Shown here piece by piece: positions 37,174-46,758 of a stretch of DNA of 64,000 bases (position 1 is its first letter; every line of letters starts with the position of its first letter). The notes below the pieces were generated by a model. It ran no database searches. It saw only the letters and a list, made by a program, of their open reading frames with translations, and was not told the origin of the DNA. The DNA comes from Endozoicomonas sp. SCSIO W0465. Lineage in GTDB: Bacteria > Pseudomonadota > Gammaproteobacteria > Pseudomonadales > Endozoicomonadaceae. Both the position numbers and the translations under genes were made by a program. The DNA lies in the NCBI RefSeq assembly GCF_023716865.1, contig NZ_CP092417.1, positions 5,124,001 to 5,188,000 on the forward strand. The letters run 5' to 3'.

Positions 37174-37881
37174 TCACATATGATGATGCAGCGCGGACAT
37201 CAGCCACTTCTGGTGAGCGCCTGGCATAGACCATAGCCCGAACAGGATGATCAGCAAACCAGCCAGATTACGGGTAATGCGGGCCTGAATGATACCGCTG
37301 AGCTGTCTTGAGAAGGCGCCGAGCAGGAACACTGAGGGTATGGTGCCCATACCGAATGAGGCCATTAACAGCGCACCCTGTACAGGGTTTCCCTGGGTGG
37401 CGCTCCAGGCCAGTGTGCTGTAGACCAGGCCGCAGGGTAACCACCCCCAGAGCATGCCAACGGCAAGGGCATTGGCAACGTTTTTTATTGGCAGCAGAGC
37501 TTTGGCTTTGGGTTGGATATGTTGCCAGAGTTTATGTCCGATCTTTTCCAGATGTGTCAGACCCCGCCACCAACCGGTCAGATAAAGCCCCATGGCGATT
37601 AGCATAATAGCTGCAAAATATCGGAGTCCCATTTTTACTTCCGGGCTGATACCTCCCAGGTACCAGCCAATGCTGCCCAGCAGGAAAGCAGCGATGCTGT
37701 AGCTGGTAATCCGTCCAAGATGATAGGCCAGCATCAGCCAGAAGATTTGTGCACGGGACCTGCCTGCCAGGGAGAGACTGAGGGCGGAAGTAATGCCGCC
37801 ACACATTCCAATGCAGTGGGCACTGCCCAGGATTCCCAGGGTTAATGCGGAAAGTAAAGTGGGGACTTCATTAATGGTCAT
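37174..37881 (-). CDS. TauE/SafE-like membrane protein of the cbb3 cluster
   Basis: 235 residues with about six hydrophobic helices. The first contains LGILGSAHCIGMCGGIT, a Cys/His/Met motif typical of the sulfite-exporter-like or DsbD-related proteins that close cco clusters; a central WGWLPCGLVYS and GTIPSVFLLG are also characteristic. The Met/Cys-rich first helix suggests copper or thiol handling during oxidase assembly, but its exact role is unsettled. It is the last gene of the ccoNOQP-GHIS block, separated from ccoS by 126 bp with one REP-like repeat. Confidence 0.85.
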   Translation of the reverse strand: MTINEVPTLLSALTLGILGSAHCIGMCGGITSALSLSLAGRSRAQIFWLMLAYHLGRITSYSIAAFLLGSIGWYLGGISPEVKMGLRYFAAIMLIAMGLYLTGWWRGLTHLEKIGHKLWQHIQPKAKALLPIKNVANALAVGMLWGWLPCGLVYSTLAWSATQGNPVQGALLMASFGMGTIPSVFLLGAFSRQLSGIIQARITRNLAGLLIILFGLWSMPGAHQKWLMSALHHHM

Positions 37882-37949
37882 ACACTACTGCCTTGTTTTT
37901 CCCTTGCTGACGCAATACTGGTGGTGGATTCCGAGCAAAAAAGATGGAC

Positions 37950-37981
37950 TCGTTCCCACGGTCCCCCGTGGGCATGCATAT
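37950..37981. repeat. REP-like palindromic repeat
   Basis: CGTTCCCACGGTCCCCCGTGGGCATGCAT: a palindrome with CCCACGG/CCGTGGG arms, also found in two copies at 42855-43000. It lies between ccoS and the TauE-like gene. Confidence 0.7.
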
Positions 37982-38007
37982 CAAACTCTCTCTAAGTTCC
38001 ATGATGC

Positions 38008-38196
38008 TCAGGGTTTATCATCCTTTTGTGAATTAGCCTTTGGTATCTGTGTGCGTTGAGGCTCATCAAAAAGAATGCTGTGTGCCGGCCCTTCAAGGTC
38101 GTCAAACTGTCCATTGTCTACAGCCCAGAAGAACACTTTGATCGCTACACCGATCAGGATCAGGGCCAGAGGAATCAGGATAATCAGGCTTTCCAT
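38008..38196 (-). CDS. ccoS: Cbb3 oxidase maturation protein CcoS
   Basis: 62 residues: one N-terminal membrane helix (LIILIPLALILIGVAIKVFFWAV) followed by the family signature NGQFDDLEGPAHSILFDE and a charged tail. CcoS is needed for cofactor insertion into the catalytic subunit. It starts only 2 bp after the ccoI stop. Confidence 0.95.
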   Translation of the reverse strand: MESLIILIPLALILIGVAIKVFFWAVDNGQFDDLEGPAHSILFDEPQRTQIPKANSQKDDKP

Positions 38197-38198
38197 AA

Positions 38199-40745
38199 TC
38201 AGGCAGCTTCTCCGGGTTCAAGGTGGGCGTATACTTCTTCTGATCGGTCTGGTTCATTAACCGGTTTCCCCGGGCGATTCAGTCGCAGGGCATTGGCCAC
38301 CACAATCAGGGAGCTGAGCGCCATACCGGTAGCCGCCATCCAGGGAGCAATCATGCCAGCAGCGGCCAGGGGCAGTGCGGCCAGGTTGTAGCCAAGGGAC
38401 CATGCCAGGTTTTGCCGGATGATTTTCCGGGTTCTTATGGTCAGGTTAAAGGCATCGGCCAGTCGCTCAAGGTTGCCACAAATCAATACCGCATCTGCAC
38501 TGGTGCGTGCCAGGTCAGAGGCATTACCCATGGCCATGGAGATATCCGCCCCTGCCAGAACAGGAACATCATTGATGCCATCACCGACCATCAAGACTTT
38601 GTGGCCCTGACTCTGCAGCGTCTGTATATAGTGCAGCTTGTCATCCGGACTGCTTTCAGACTTCCATTGTCGTATACCAAGAGATTCAGCGGTTGCCGCC
38701 ACCACCAGCTCGGCATCACCACTGAGCAAGGTTACGGTTTTGCCCATCTGTTGCAGCCGTTGGATTGTGTGGGCGGCCTCAGGGCGCAGGCTGTCGGTAA
38801 TCCTGAACCAGCAGAGCGGTTGCCAGAGTTCCTGGTCAGTACTTTCTGACATCAGCAGCCACTGTCCATCCTGTTCTGGTGTTGCCATGTTGTCGCAGGG
38901 GCAGGCAAAGTCTGGTCGTCCGATACGATAAAAGCGGTTGCCAATGGTGCCTTCTATCCCCTGGCCCGGGTGGTTTTTAACATCGTGAGCCTGCTCATGC
39001 AGTGACTCAACCGTGTAGAAAAAGGCTTTGGCGATAGGGTGTTCCGAGTGAGCTTCCAGGGCCGCCGCCCGTTGCAGCAACACCTCTTTTGAGCAGTTGC
39101 CGTTATCAAGAGGAACGACCCGGCTTAAAGAGAGTTCTCCTTTGGTCAGGGTGCCGGTCTTATCAAAGATCACATGGTCGATGGTTTTCAGGCCCTCCAG
39201 AACATGACCACGGGTCACCAGCAGACCCAGACGGTGCAGATAACCGGTAGCCGCAGTCAGGGCGGCAGGGGTGGCCAGGGACAGAGCGCAGGGGCAGGTC
39301 ACCACCAGAACTGAAAGGGTAATCCAGAACGCGTCTTCCGGAGCAATGCCAGACCAGCCCCAGTAAACGACAATGGCAACCAACAAAACACAGGCAACAA
39401 ACCAGCCGGCCACCTTATCGGCAATTTTGGCGATGGCGGGTTTATCCTGCTGTGCCCGCTGCAGCAGCTGGATAATGCCGGCTACCCGGGTCTCTTCGCC
39501 CACTTTGCTTACCTTCAGCTCAATCGGGTGATCCACGTTGATACTGCTGCACAGCAGTGTATCACCGGGCTGCTTTTCGATGGGCAGGTACTCTCCGGTC
39601 AACATGGCTTCATTCACGCTGGTGGAGCCACTGATCAGAATGCCATCTGCGGGAATGGCATCACCGGGAAGAATTCTAACTTTGTCGTCTGGTTGCAAGT
39701 CGGCCACCGGGACACGCTGATACTGACCGTTGACTTCTTTCAGGCAGCTGGGCGGCAGCAGATTGGTCAGCGCCCGTGCAGCCCTGGCGGTTGCATGGCG
39801 GGCACGAAGCTCAAGGTAGCGGCCAGTCAACAGGAAGAAGGTGAACATGGAGACGGAGTCGTAGTAGACTTCACCGCTTGAACCTGTCGCAAGGAAGTAA
39901 ACAGAGAAGGTTGCCCACAGGCTGGCCAGGTAGGCGCCGCCAATAGCAATGGATACCGGAACATCCATACCGAGGTGTCGTATTTTGATATCCCGCCAGG
40001 CCGCCTTGAAGAAGGGGGCGGCAGAATACAAAACCACAGGCGTAGCAATCACGGCACTGAAGATCCGGATCAGGTCCCGGTAAATGTCCGGCATATCGTC
40101 ACTGATCGCACCGGAATAGAGGGCGATGGCATACATCATCACCTGCATGGCACCAATACCGGCAACGGCAAGCCGTCGTATAAAGATTCGGTTTTCATTT
40201 TTCAGCAGGGCTTCCTGCTGGTCGGCACGCCAGGGGAACGCTTTGTAACCGATTTTGTGAATTTCCAGCAGAATGGTGCTTAAGGGGATCTCGCTGTTAT
40301 CCCAGGTGATCTGTGCCTCATGGGTGCTGAGATTGACACTGACCCGGGCAACACCCGCCAGTGCTTCCAGATGGTTTTCCAGTAACCAGATACAGGCAGC
40401 GCAGGTAATGCCGTCAATCAACAGGCTGGCAGTTAAGCGGTTGTCCTGGCTGTCCCGTTCCTGGCTATAAGTAGCTGGTCCTGCGGGTCTGACAAAATCC
40501 TCCTGCACCTCTGCACGGTCATAGATCTGCAGCTCTTCCTGCAGTCGCTGAGTCAGATCCGTGACCTGGTTGGCGCTTTCGGTCCGGTGCCGGTAATAAT
40601 TCTCCAGACCGCCGGCAACAATGGCCTCGGTCACTGCCTTGCAGCCCGGGCAGCACATGGGCTGTGGTATTCCTTCAACGTCTGCAAAAAATACCACCGG
40701 CTCGCTGACCGGCAGTGTGCAATGAAAGCAACGGGTATCGGTCAT
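38199..40745 (-). CDS. ccoI: Copper-translocating P-type ATPase CcoI
   Basis: 848 residues. The N-terminus has the CcoI/FixI-type Cys-rich part (RCFHCTLPV, MCCPGC) and a heavy-metal-binding domain with GITCAACIW. The membrane metal site VTCPCALSLATPAAL, the phosphorylation motif DKTGTLTKG and the hinge MVGDGINDVPVL are all present. It moves copper across the inner membrane for CuB of the cbb3 oxidase. It overlaps ccoH by one base (TGATG), so translation is probably coupled. Confidence 0.96.
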   Translation of the reverse strand: MTDTRCFHCTLPVSEPVVFFADVEGIPQPMCCPGCKAVTEAIVAGGLENYYRHRTESANQVTDLTQRLQEELQIYDRAEVQEDFVRPAGPATYSQERDSQDNRLTASLLIDGITCAACIWLLENHLEALAGVARVSVNLSTHEAQITWDNSEIPLSTILLEIHKIGYKAFPWRADQQEALLKNENRIFIRRLAVAGIGAMQVMMYAIALYSGAISDDMPDIYRDLIRIFSAVIATPVVLYSAAPFFKAAWRDIKIRHLGMDVPVSIAIGGAYLASLWATFSVYFLATGSSGEVYYDSVSMFTFFLLTGRYLELRARHATARAARALTNLLPPSCLKEVNGQYQRVPVADLQPDDKVRILPGDAIPADGILISGSTSVNEAMLTGEYLPIEKQPGDTLLCSSINVDHPIELKVSKVGEETRVAGIIQLLQRAQQDKPAIAKIADKVAGWFVACVLLVAIVVYWGWSGIAPEDAFWITLSVLVVTCPCALSLATPAALTAATGYLHRLGLLVTRGHVLEGLKTIDHVIFDKTGTLTKGELSLSRVVPLDNGNCSKEVLLQRAAALEAHSEHPIAKAFFYTVESLHEQAHDVKNHPGQGIEGTIGNRFYRIGRPDFACPCDNMATPEQDGQWLLMSESTDQELWQPLCWFRITDSLRPEAAHTIQRLQQMGKTVTLLSGDAELVVAATAESLGIRQWKSESSPDDKLHYIQTLQSQGHKVLMVGDGINDVPVLAGADISMAMGNASDLARTSADAVLICGNLERLADAFNLTIRTRKIIRQNLAWSLGYNLAALPLAAAGMIAPWMAATGMALSSLIVVANALRLNRPGKPVNEPDRSEEVYAHLEPGEAA

Positions 40746-41371
40746 CAGGCATCCGGGTTTTTCAAGGTAATGGGTGTTCCCGGTGAGACGACTGCCTCCA
40801 GGGTGATCTTCCAGCCGGTCTCATAGCCTACTTCCGGAATCAGCTCATCCAGTGTTTCCAGTTGCAGGTAGTAACGACCGTCAATCAGCGCTTCCAGCTG
40901 ACCGACATAGACCGGGTTTTGCCCTGGTTGTGCAGTGCCAGAGGCTATAGACGATATGCCGAAGGAGCGGGTCAGCGTAATGGCCTTATCTTTGTCTTTA
41001 AACACCGGAGACAGAAAACTGAGTTTAAGTTGCTCAGGCCACGCATCCGGGCTTCCCTGCATCTTCACCCTGACTTCACCGATCAGCTCATCAATGGTCA
41101 GTATGCCTGCAACGGCCAGGCTTCGGGCATTGTCAATCCGGGTCATGTCCTGGTTGATGGTTTTGCCGTTCTTGTAATAGTCATCAATCACAACACTGTC
41201 CTGATGGGTGAAGGCAGTGTAGACCTGAAAACCTCCCCAGGCAAAGGTGACCATCAGAATACCGACGATGTACCAGGCCCAGGGTTCCCGGTACCAGGGG
41301 GTAAATGGTTCCCTGTTGGTCGAAGGCTGGTTGGCTGGCAGGTTGTCCCTGCCGGTTATTGACTGCGTCAT
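40745..41371 (-). CDS. ccoH: Cbb3 assembly protein CcoH/FixH
   Basis: 208 residues. One membrane helix (PWAWYIVGILMVTFAWGGFQVY, about 30-52) precedes the diagnostic DDYYKNGKTINQDMTRIDNAR and a periplasmic beta-rich domain. It associates with CcoI and the oxidase during assembly. The gene lies between ccoG and ccoI in the usual order. Confidence 0.94.
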   Translation of the reverse strand: MTQSITGRDNLPANQPSTNREPFTPWYREPWAWYIVGILMVTFAWGGFQVYTAFTHQDSVVIDDYYKNGKTINQDMTRIDNARSLAVAGILTIDELIGEVRVKMQGSPDAWPEQLKLSFLSPVFKDKDKAITLTRSFGISSIASGTAQPGQNPVYVGQLEALIDGRYYLQLETLDELIPEVGYETGWKITLEAVVSPGTPITLKNPDA

Positions 41372-41386
41372 GGTACAGGTTTTCCT

Positions 41387-42778
41387 CTATCGTCCGGGCA
41401 CCATAAATCGGCTTTCAGCGGTAATGGCTTCCAGCCCGGGCTGACTGGAACTGATACTGAAGCGAATTGGCTGGGTGACAGGGGTGCCATCAATCAACGG
41501 AGCGATAACTCTGATGATTTCCTGTTCCACACTGCCTGGTTCTACCACTATGGCGGTTTTGCCCGCTATTTTCAGATTCTCAATACCAGCCACCTGTATT
41601 TTGATGTTGTGGGGGTGCTGGTCTTTGTTAGCGATTTTCAATGTGAAGATATTCTCTACCTGGTCATCATTTATAACCCGGTAAAGAACATTTCTATCCC
41701 TGAGTACTTCCAGTTCCAACGGAATTCGATGGCCAAGGCTGAAGATAAACAGGCAGATCATGATTAATAATGCTGAACAATACCCGATCAGGCGGGGGCG
41801 CAGCCAATGGGTTTTCTTGCCGGAAAGTTCATTGTCGGTGGTGTAGCGAATCAGGCCCTTGTCATAGCCCATTTTGTCCATGATGGTGTCACAGGCATCG
41901 ATACAGGCGGCACAGCCTATACACTGGTATTGAAGTCCATCACGGATGTCGATACCCGTAGGACAGACCTGTACGCAGACACTGCAGTCCACGCAGTCTC
42001 CCAGCCCCATGCTTTTGTGATCAGCGCTTTTCCTGCGTGGGCCACGTTGCTCACCGCGATGTTCGTCGTAAGCAACCACCAGGGTATCGTTATCAAACAT
42101 AACGCTCTGGAAACGAGCGTAGGGACACATGTAAATGCAAACCTGCTCTCGCAGGTAACCGGCATTACCGTAGGTTGCCAGGGTGAAGAAGCCGAGCCAG
42201 AAAGCACCCCAGGGCGCCACATCGACGGTGGCTATGTCCATAACCAGTTGTCGGACGGGAATAAAATAACCGACAAAGGTGAGTGCTGTAGCAAAGGCGA
42301 TACTGAGCCAGAGGATATGTTTAGCACTTTTGCGCAGAAATTTTCCGATGGACATGGGCTCTTTGTCCATTTTCATTCTGCGGTTGCGTTCACCTTCAGT
42401 GATTCGTTCGGCCCACATGAACACCCAGGTAAAAACACTTTGGGGACAGGTGTAGCCACACCAGATTCGTCCGGCAACTACCGTTAATGCAAACAGGCCA
42501 AAGGCACAGATAATCAGTAGCCAGGAGAGCAGGATAAAGTCCTGTGGCCAGAAGGTGGTGCCGAAAATATGAAACTGACGGGCAGGAAGGTCAAAAAGTA
42601 CCGCCTGACGGCCATCAAGGTTGATCCAGCAGGTACCAAAAAAAAGTAAGAAAAGGAATGTTCCGCCAGCCAGACGAAGCGTTCGAAAGTGTCCGGAGAA
42701 GCTCCTGGTATAGATCTTCTCAGGCTTCTGATAGAGGTCGATCAGTTCCGGTTCCTGGTTGGCATTGTCTTTATTCAT
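41387..42778 (-). CDS. ccoG: Cbb3 assembly protein CcoG/FixG (4Fe-4S membrane protein)
   Basis: 463 residues with about five membrane helices. The polyferredoxin motifs lie together: CVDCSVCVQVCPTGIDIRDG and QCIGCAACIDACDTIM, each C-x2-C-x2-C-x3-C. Upstream, WCGYTCPQSVFTWVFMWAER and CIYMCPYARFQ are typical of CcoG. The C-terminal part is a periplasmic Ig-like domain. CcoG is a cupric reductase or electron-transfer protein that helps deliver copper for cbb3. It follows ccoP after 305 bp containing REP-like repeats, so it may have its own promoter. Confidence 0.96.
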   Translation of the reverse strand: MNKDNANQEPELIDLYQKPEKIYTRSFSGHFRTLRLAGGTFLFLLFFGTCWINLDGRQAVLFDLPARQFHIFGTTFWPQDFILLSWLLIICAFGLFALTVVAGRIWCGYTCPQSVFTWVFMWAERITEGERNRRMKMDKEPMSIGKFLRKSAKHILWLSIAFATALTFVGYFIPVRQLVMDIATVDVAPWGAFWLGFFTLATYGNAGYLREQVCIYMCPYARFQSVMFDNDTLVVAYDEHRGEQRGPRRKSADHKSMGLGDCVDCSVCVQVCPTGIDIRDGLQYQCIGCAACIDACDTIMDKMGYDKGLIRYTTDNELSGKKTHWLRPRLIGYCSALLIMICLFIFSLGHRIPLELEVLRDRNVLYRVINDDQVENIFTLKIANKDQHPHNIKIQVAGIENLKIAGKTAIVVEPGSVEQEIIRVIAPLIDGTPVTQPIRFSISSSQPGLEAITAESRFMVPGR

Positions 42779-42854
42779 AGAGCCCGAATATACCGGTAAG
42801 GTTTTTATGGATTTTCACTCCCACGGTCCCGAGGGGCACTCGAAACCCTTTGAC

Positions 42855-43000
42855 TCGTTCCCACGGTCCTCCGTGGGAATGCATACCTGAACTCGCCGCC
42901 AATGCAAAATGCCCATCAGGCACCCTGGATTTCGGGCAATACAGGTTTTTCCTAATTCTGCAAATCCGGTATGCATTCCCACGCGGAGCGTGGGAACGAG
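42855..43000. repeat. Inverted pair of REP-like repeats between ccoP and ccoG
   Basis: CGTTCCCACGGTCCTCCGTGG at 42855 and, facing it, TTCCCACGCGGAGCGTGGGA around 42975 form an inverted pair with about 80 bp between, a BIME-like arrangement. A degenerate third copy lies at about 42818-42840. The following 43005-43075 is a CACTCTCTCT-rich low-complexity stretch. Together they fill the only long gap in the cco block. Confidence 0.75.
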
Positions 43001-43083
43001 GCCACCAGAGGATTTCTCCGCACTCTCTCTGCACTCTCTCTCCGCACTCTCCGTGTCTCTGCGCCTCCGGCGTGGTGAGCAGA

Positions 43084-43980
43084 TCATTCAGCCATATGAG
43101 TCAGGCTGTAAACGTAAGCCGTCACCAGGTGAACCTTCTCTTCACCAAGAATATCGTTCCATGGTAGCATAACGCCATTTCGTCCCTGACGGATGGTGTA
43201 TTCCACCTGGACCTGACTGGAGCCATACAGCCAGATATTGTTGGTCAGGTTTGGCGCGCCCAGGGCAAGGTTTCCTGTGCCATCGGCGTTATGACAGACG
43301 GCGCACGTCGTACTGAAAATCGTTTTGCCCGCATCCAGGTCCGCTTCGCTGGCACCGGTAGCGATGCCGGACAGTTCACGGGTATAGCTGGCAACCTGCT
43401 TCACGCCTATATCACCGATCACGGCACCCCATGCCGGCATCTGCCCCTGACGGCCGTGGGCAATACTGGCCTTGATAGCATCAGACGTACCACCGTAAAG
43501 CCAGTCACCGTCAGTAAGATTTGGGAAGCCGAAGTTACCGCCGGCATCCATACCGTGACAGAGGGCGCAATTGTTGATAAATACCCGCTCACCCATTTTC
43601 AGAGCCCTGGGGTTTTTAATCAGTTCGTCAATGGGGGTGGCGGCATAACGGGCAAATTCTGGCGCATATTTGCGGTCATGCTTCAGCTGATCCTGTTCCA
43701 GCTCGTTAACCTGAGTCCAGCCAAGGACGCCTTTCAACTTACCCATGCCCGGGTAAAGAATCAAATAACCCACGGTAAATACCAGGGTGGCCACAAACAT
43801 GATAAACCACCAGTGGGGCAGAGGGTTATCGTACTCTTCGATACCATCATAGGCATGACCGGTGGTCTCTTCCGTCATTTCCTTGCGCTGGGCCTTACGT
43901 GTTGAAAACAGAACCCAGGTGACCAGTACAAGGCAGGCGGTGGTCAGTAACACGATCCACCAGTGCCAGAAATTACTCAT
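43084..43980 (-). CDS. ccoP: Cbb3 oxidase dihaem subunit CcoP
   Basis: 298 residues. Two membrane segments lie near residues 8-27 and 57-77. Two class I cytochrome c domains follow, each with a haem-binding CxxCH: CALCH at 138-142 and CAVCH at 226-230, plus downstream Met ligands (GQMPAWG, GVMLPW). YDGIEEYDNPLPHWW is the conserved CcoP signature. It passes electrons from the bc1 complex or soluble c cytochromes to CcoO. Confidence 0.97.
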   Translation of the reverse strand: MSNFWHWWIVLLTTACLVLVTWVLFSTRKAQRKEMTEETTGHAYDGIEEYDNPLPHWWFIMFVATLVFTVGYLILYPGMGKLKGVLGWTQVNELEQDQLKHDRKYAPEFARYAATPIDELIKNPRALKMGERVFINNCALCHGMDAGGNFGFPNLTDGDWLYGGTSDAIKASIAHGRQGQMPAWGAVIGDIGVKQVASYTRELSGIATGASEADLDAGKTIFSTTCAVCHNADGTGNLALGAPNLTNNIWLYGSSQVQVEYTIRQGRNGVMLPWNDILGEEKVHLVTAYVYSLTHMAE

Positions 43981-43982
43981 CG

Positions 43983-44201
43983 TTATGCTACTCCTCTTTT
44001 TCGGGAGTTCTTATGGGTTTCCCGGTGGCTGCCTGTGGCATCGGTATTGACAGCATCCTCTTGCTGGTCATCAGCAAATGGCAGGGAAGCGGCTTCTTCA
44101 AAATCGCCTTTACGACTGCTGCTGTATGCCCAGAAGACCACCGATAGAAATGCGATCAGGGCGACCAGTGTCGCCAGTCCTCGAATCGTATTGATATCCA
44201 T
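43983..44201 (-). CDS. ccoQ: Cbb3 oxidase small subunit CcoQ
   Basis: 72 residues, with one N-terminal membrane helix (GLATLVALIAFLSVVFWAYS) followed by an acidic tail (DFEEAASLPFADD) typical of CcoQ. It overlaps ccoO by one base and ends 2 bp before ccoP. It stabilises the core complex in air. Confidence 0.93.
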   Translation of the reverse strand: MDINTIRGLATLVALIAFLSVVFWAYSSSRKGDFEEAASLPFADDQQEDAVNTDATGSHRETHKNSRKRGVA

Positions 44202-44815
44202 CAGCGCTTACTCGAAATAACGGTGCCCAGTCCCTGGAGATAAGCCACCAAGGCGTCCAGCTCGGTTTGACCTTTCACGGCATCCCTGGCGCTGGCAATA
44301 TCTTCATCGGTGTAAGGAACTCCCAGGGTCCGTAATGCTTCCATCTTTCTTGCGGTCAGCTTGCCATCCAGTTGGTTGTCAGCCAGGAATGGGTAAGCGG
44401 GCATGATGGACTGAGGCACCAGGTCACGTGGGTTAATCAGGTGAGCACGGTGCCAGTCATCAGAGTAACGACCACCAACCCTGGCAAGGTCCGGACCGGT
44501 ACGTTTGGAGCCCCAGAGGAATGGATAGTCATAAACGGACTCGCCAGCGACCGAATAGTGACCATAGCGCTCAACCTCGGCACGAAGCGGACGGATCATC
44601 TGGGAGTGGCAGCCTGCGCAGCCCTCACGGATGTAGATATCACGGCCTTCCAGCTGCATCGCTGTGTAAGGCTTCAGACCGTCAACGGGCTGAGTGGTCT
44701 CTTTCTGGAAAAAGAGCGGGACGATCTCAACCAGGGAGCCAAAGCTGATGGCAACCACCACCAGTATCACCATCAGGCCAAGGTTCTTTTCAACAATATC
44801 GTGCTTGCTAGCCAT
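44201..44815 (-). CDS. ccoO: Cbb3 oxidase monohaem subunit CcoO
   Basis: 204 residues. A membrane helix (LGLMVILVVVAISFGSLVEIVPLFF, about 12-36) anchors a periplasmic cytochrome c domain. The haem site CAGCH is at residues 66-70 within GRDIYIREGCAGCHSQMIRP. The axial Met is probably in LVPQSIMPAYPFL. It sits 5 bp after ccoN. Confidence 0.97.
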   Translation of the reverse strand: MASKHDIVEKNLGLMVILVVVAISFGSLVEIVPLFFQKETTQPVDGLKPYTAMQLEGRDIYIREGCAGCHSQMIRPLRAEVERYGHYSVAGESVYDYPFLWGSKRTGPDLARVGGRYSDDWHRAHLINPRDLVPQSIMPAYPFLADNQLDGKLTARKMEALRTLGVPYTDEDIASARDAVKGQTELDALVAYLQGLGTVISSKR

Positions 44816-44820
44816 TATTA

Positions 44821-46293
44821 TTATCTCCCTTCAACCGGCGCAGTGGTCGGGTGGAGTTCGAGGGATTTTTTCTGTGTAGATTGCTCCTTTGATTCACTGG
44901 CCGTGCGGTATACGTTGTAAGCCATGATCAGCATGCCAAGTACAAAGAAGGCACCACCAATAGCGCGGACAATGTAGCCGAAGCCGCTGGCTTCTACGGA
45001 TTCAATGAAGCTGTAGGTTAACGTGCCGTCTTCGTTGACTGCACGCCACATCAGGCCCTGGGTGATACCGTTCACCCACATGGCAACGATGTAAAGCACG
45101 GTGCCGATGGTAGCCAGCCAAAAGTGCGCATTGATCAGGCTAACGCTGAACATCTGCTCTTTGCCGTACAGTCTTGGAATCAGGTGATACAGGGAACCGA
45201 ATGACACCATGGCTACCCAACCCAGGGCACCGGAGTGAACATGACCAATGGTCCAGTCCGTGTAGTGGGACAGGGCATTAACGGTCTTGATGGCCATCAT
45301 CGGTCCTTCAAAGGTGGACATGCCATAGAAGGAAAGGGAAACCACCAGGAAGCGCAGGATCGGGTCGGTCCGCAGCTTATGCCAGGCACCGGATAGGGTC
45401 ATGATACCGTTGATCATGCCACCCCAGGACGGTGCCAGCAGCACCAGCGACATGACCATGCCCAGACTCTGGGCCCAGTCCGGCAGTGCGGTGTAGTGGA
45501 GATGGTGCGGGCCGGCCCAGATGTAGATGGCAACCAGTGCCCAGAAATGCACGATGGACAGACGATAAGAGTAAACCGGACGCTCTGCCTGTTTGGGAAC
45601 AAAGTAATACATCATGCCCAGGAAGCCAGCGGTGAGGAAGAAGCCTACCGCGTTGTGACCATACCACCACTGGATCATGGCATCCATGGCACCAGCGTAG
45701 GCCGAGTAGGACTTGGTCAGGCTGACGGGCAGAGAAGCGCTGTTAACGATATGGAGCACGGCAACCGTAATAATGAACGCACCAAAGAACCAGTTAGCTA
45801 CATAGATGTGCTTGCTCTTGCGCTTCATGATGGTGCCAAAGAAGACCAGGGCGTAACTGACCCAGACAACGGCGATCAGAATATCAATGGGCCACTCAAG
45901 CTCGGCATACTCTTTGGATGAGGTAATGCCCATGGGGAGCGTAATGGCCGCAGCGACAATCACCAGTTGCCACCCCCAGAAGGTAAAGGCGGCGAGCCCC
46001 GGCATGGCCAGTGTCGCCTGACAGGTTCGCTGGACAATGTAGTAGGACGTTGCGAACAGAACACAGCCACCAAAAGCAAAAATCACCGCATTGGTGTGCA
46101 GTGGCCGCAAGCGTCCAAAGCTGGTCCAGGGCAAGCCCAGGTTGAGTTCGGGAAAGACCATCTGAGAGGCAATCAGCAGGCCTACCGCCATACCAACAAC
46201 TCCCCAGACCACGGCCATGATGGCAAACTGCCGAACTACTTTGTAGTTGTATAGCTTGTCGCTATAGCTCGGCTGTAACGTTGCAGTGCTCAT
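44821..46293 (-). CDS. ccoN: Cbb3 oxidase catalytic subunit CcoN
   Basis: 490 residues from ATG 46293; the frame is open 18 codons upstream, but MSTATLQPSYSDKLYNYK is the natural start and AAGG lies upstream. Twelve or so membrane helices hold the haem and CuB ligands: RPLHTNAVIFAFGG, WYGHNAVGFFLTAGFLGMMYY, GPHHLHYTALPDW and the WTIGHVHSGALGW region. It reduces oxygen to water with high affinity and pumps protons. First gene of a minus-strand operon ccoNOQP; a perfect FNR/Anr box lies 72-85 bp upstream of the start codon. Confidence 0.97.
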   Translation of the reverse strand: MSTATLQPSYSDKLYNYKVVRQFAIMAVVWGVVGMAVGLLIASQMVFPELNLGLPWTSFGRLRPLHTNAVIFAFGGCVLFATSYYIVQRTCQATLAMPGLAAFTFWGWQLVIVAAAITLPMGITSSKEYAELEWPIDILIAVVWVSYALVFFGTIMKRKSKHIYVANWFFGAFIITVAVLHIVNSASLPVSLTKSYSAYAGAMDAMIQWWYGHNAVGFFLTAGFLGMMYYFVPKQAERPVYSYRLSIVHFWALVAIYIWAGPHHLHYTALPDWAQSLGMVMSLVLLAPSWGGMINGIMTLSGAWHKLRTDPILRFLVVSLSFYGMSTFEGPMMAIKTVNALSHYTDWTIGHVHSGALGWVAMVSFGSLYHLIPRLYGKEQMFSVSLINAHFWLATIGTVLYIVAMWVNGITQGLMWRAVNEDGTLTYSFIESVEASGFGYIVRAIGGAFFVLGMLIMAYNVYRTASESKEQSTQKKSLELHPTTAPVEGR

Positions 46294-46364
46294 GCTCCAT
46301 GCTACCTTCGGATTATACTTATGAGATTTGATGGTTATTGTGGGCAAACCGAAATGGGGTTGTA

Positions 46365-46378
46365 TTGATACGGATCAA
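46365..46378 (-). promoter_or_regulatory. FNR/Anr box upstream of ccoN
   Basis: TTGATACGGATCAA is a perfect TTGAT-N4-ATCAA site, 72 bp from the ccoN start codon. That spacing would place it near -41 for a transcription start about 30 bp before the gene. The FNR-type regulator itself is encoded at 34252. Confidence 0.85.
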
Positions 46379-46379
46379 T

Positions 46380-46758
46380 ATACGATCAAAAAATGAGCCA
46401 GTTGCTCCAGCTTTGGGCAGACTTCTTGCAGTCTCAGCCGCTTGGCGGTTAGAGATAATCAGTTCCTGATTGCAACAACTAAGGTGCACCAACGGTCCTG
46501 ACTTCTTATGTCCTCATCTGGTTATCGGGAGCATATATCGCAATGCTCCGTTGACCCGCGGCAATCATACAGGAATATAAGAGTTGCTGCTAATAATTTT
46601 TCGGCATTTACTGATTGGTTATCTTGGTCTTTGTGATGGCTTATGATACCGAAGATTGCCTATATAAAGGCACTTTTTATCGGGCACTTGCTACCGGGTC
46701 AGAGTAACCAGGCCGGTCAGTTTCTCTATCTGATCCATAAACGACAGGTTAAGCCTGA
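46380..46758. other. Intergenic, upstream of cco operon
   Basis: Apart from the FNR box at its edge I recognise no gene. AAGCCTGATTAATCGGGCTT near 46752-46771 is a hairpin around the stop codon of the broken minus-strand gene beyond, and could be its terminator. Confidence 0.4.

Noticed and set aside
42855..43080. CRISPR-like repeats
   Set aside because: The repeats are palindromic REP-type units in opposite orientations with one spacer-like gap and no regular spacing; no cas gene is present in the window.
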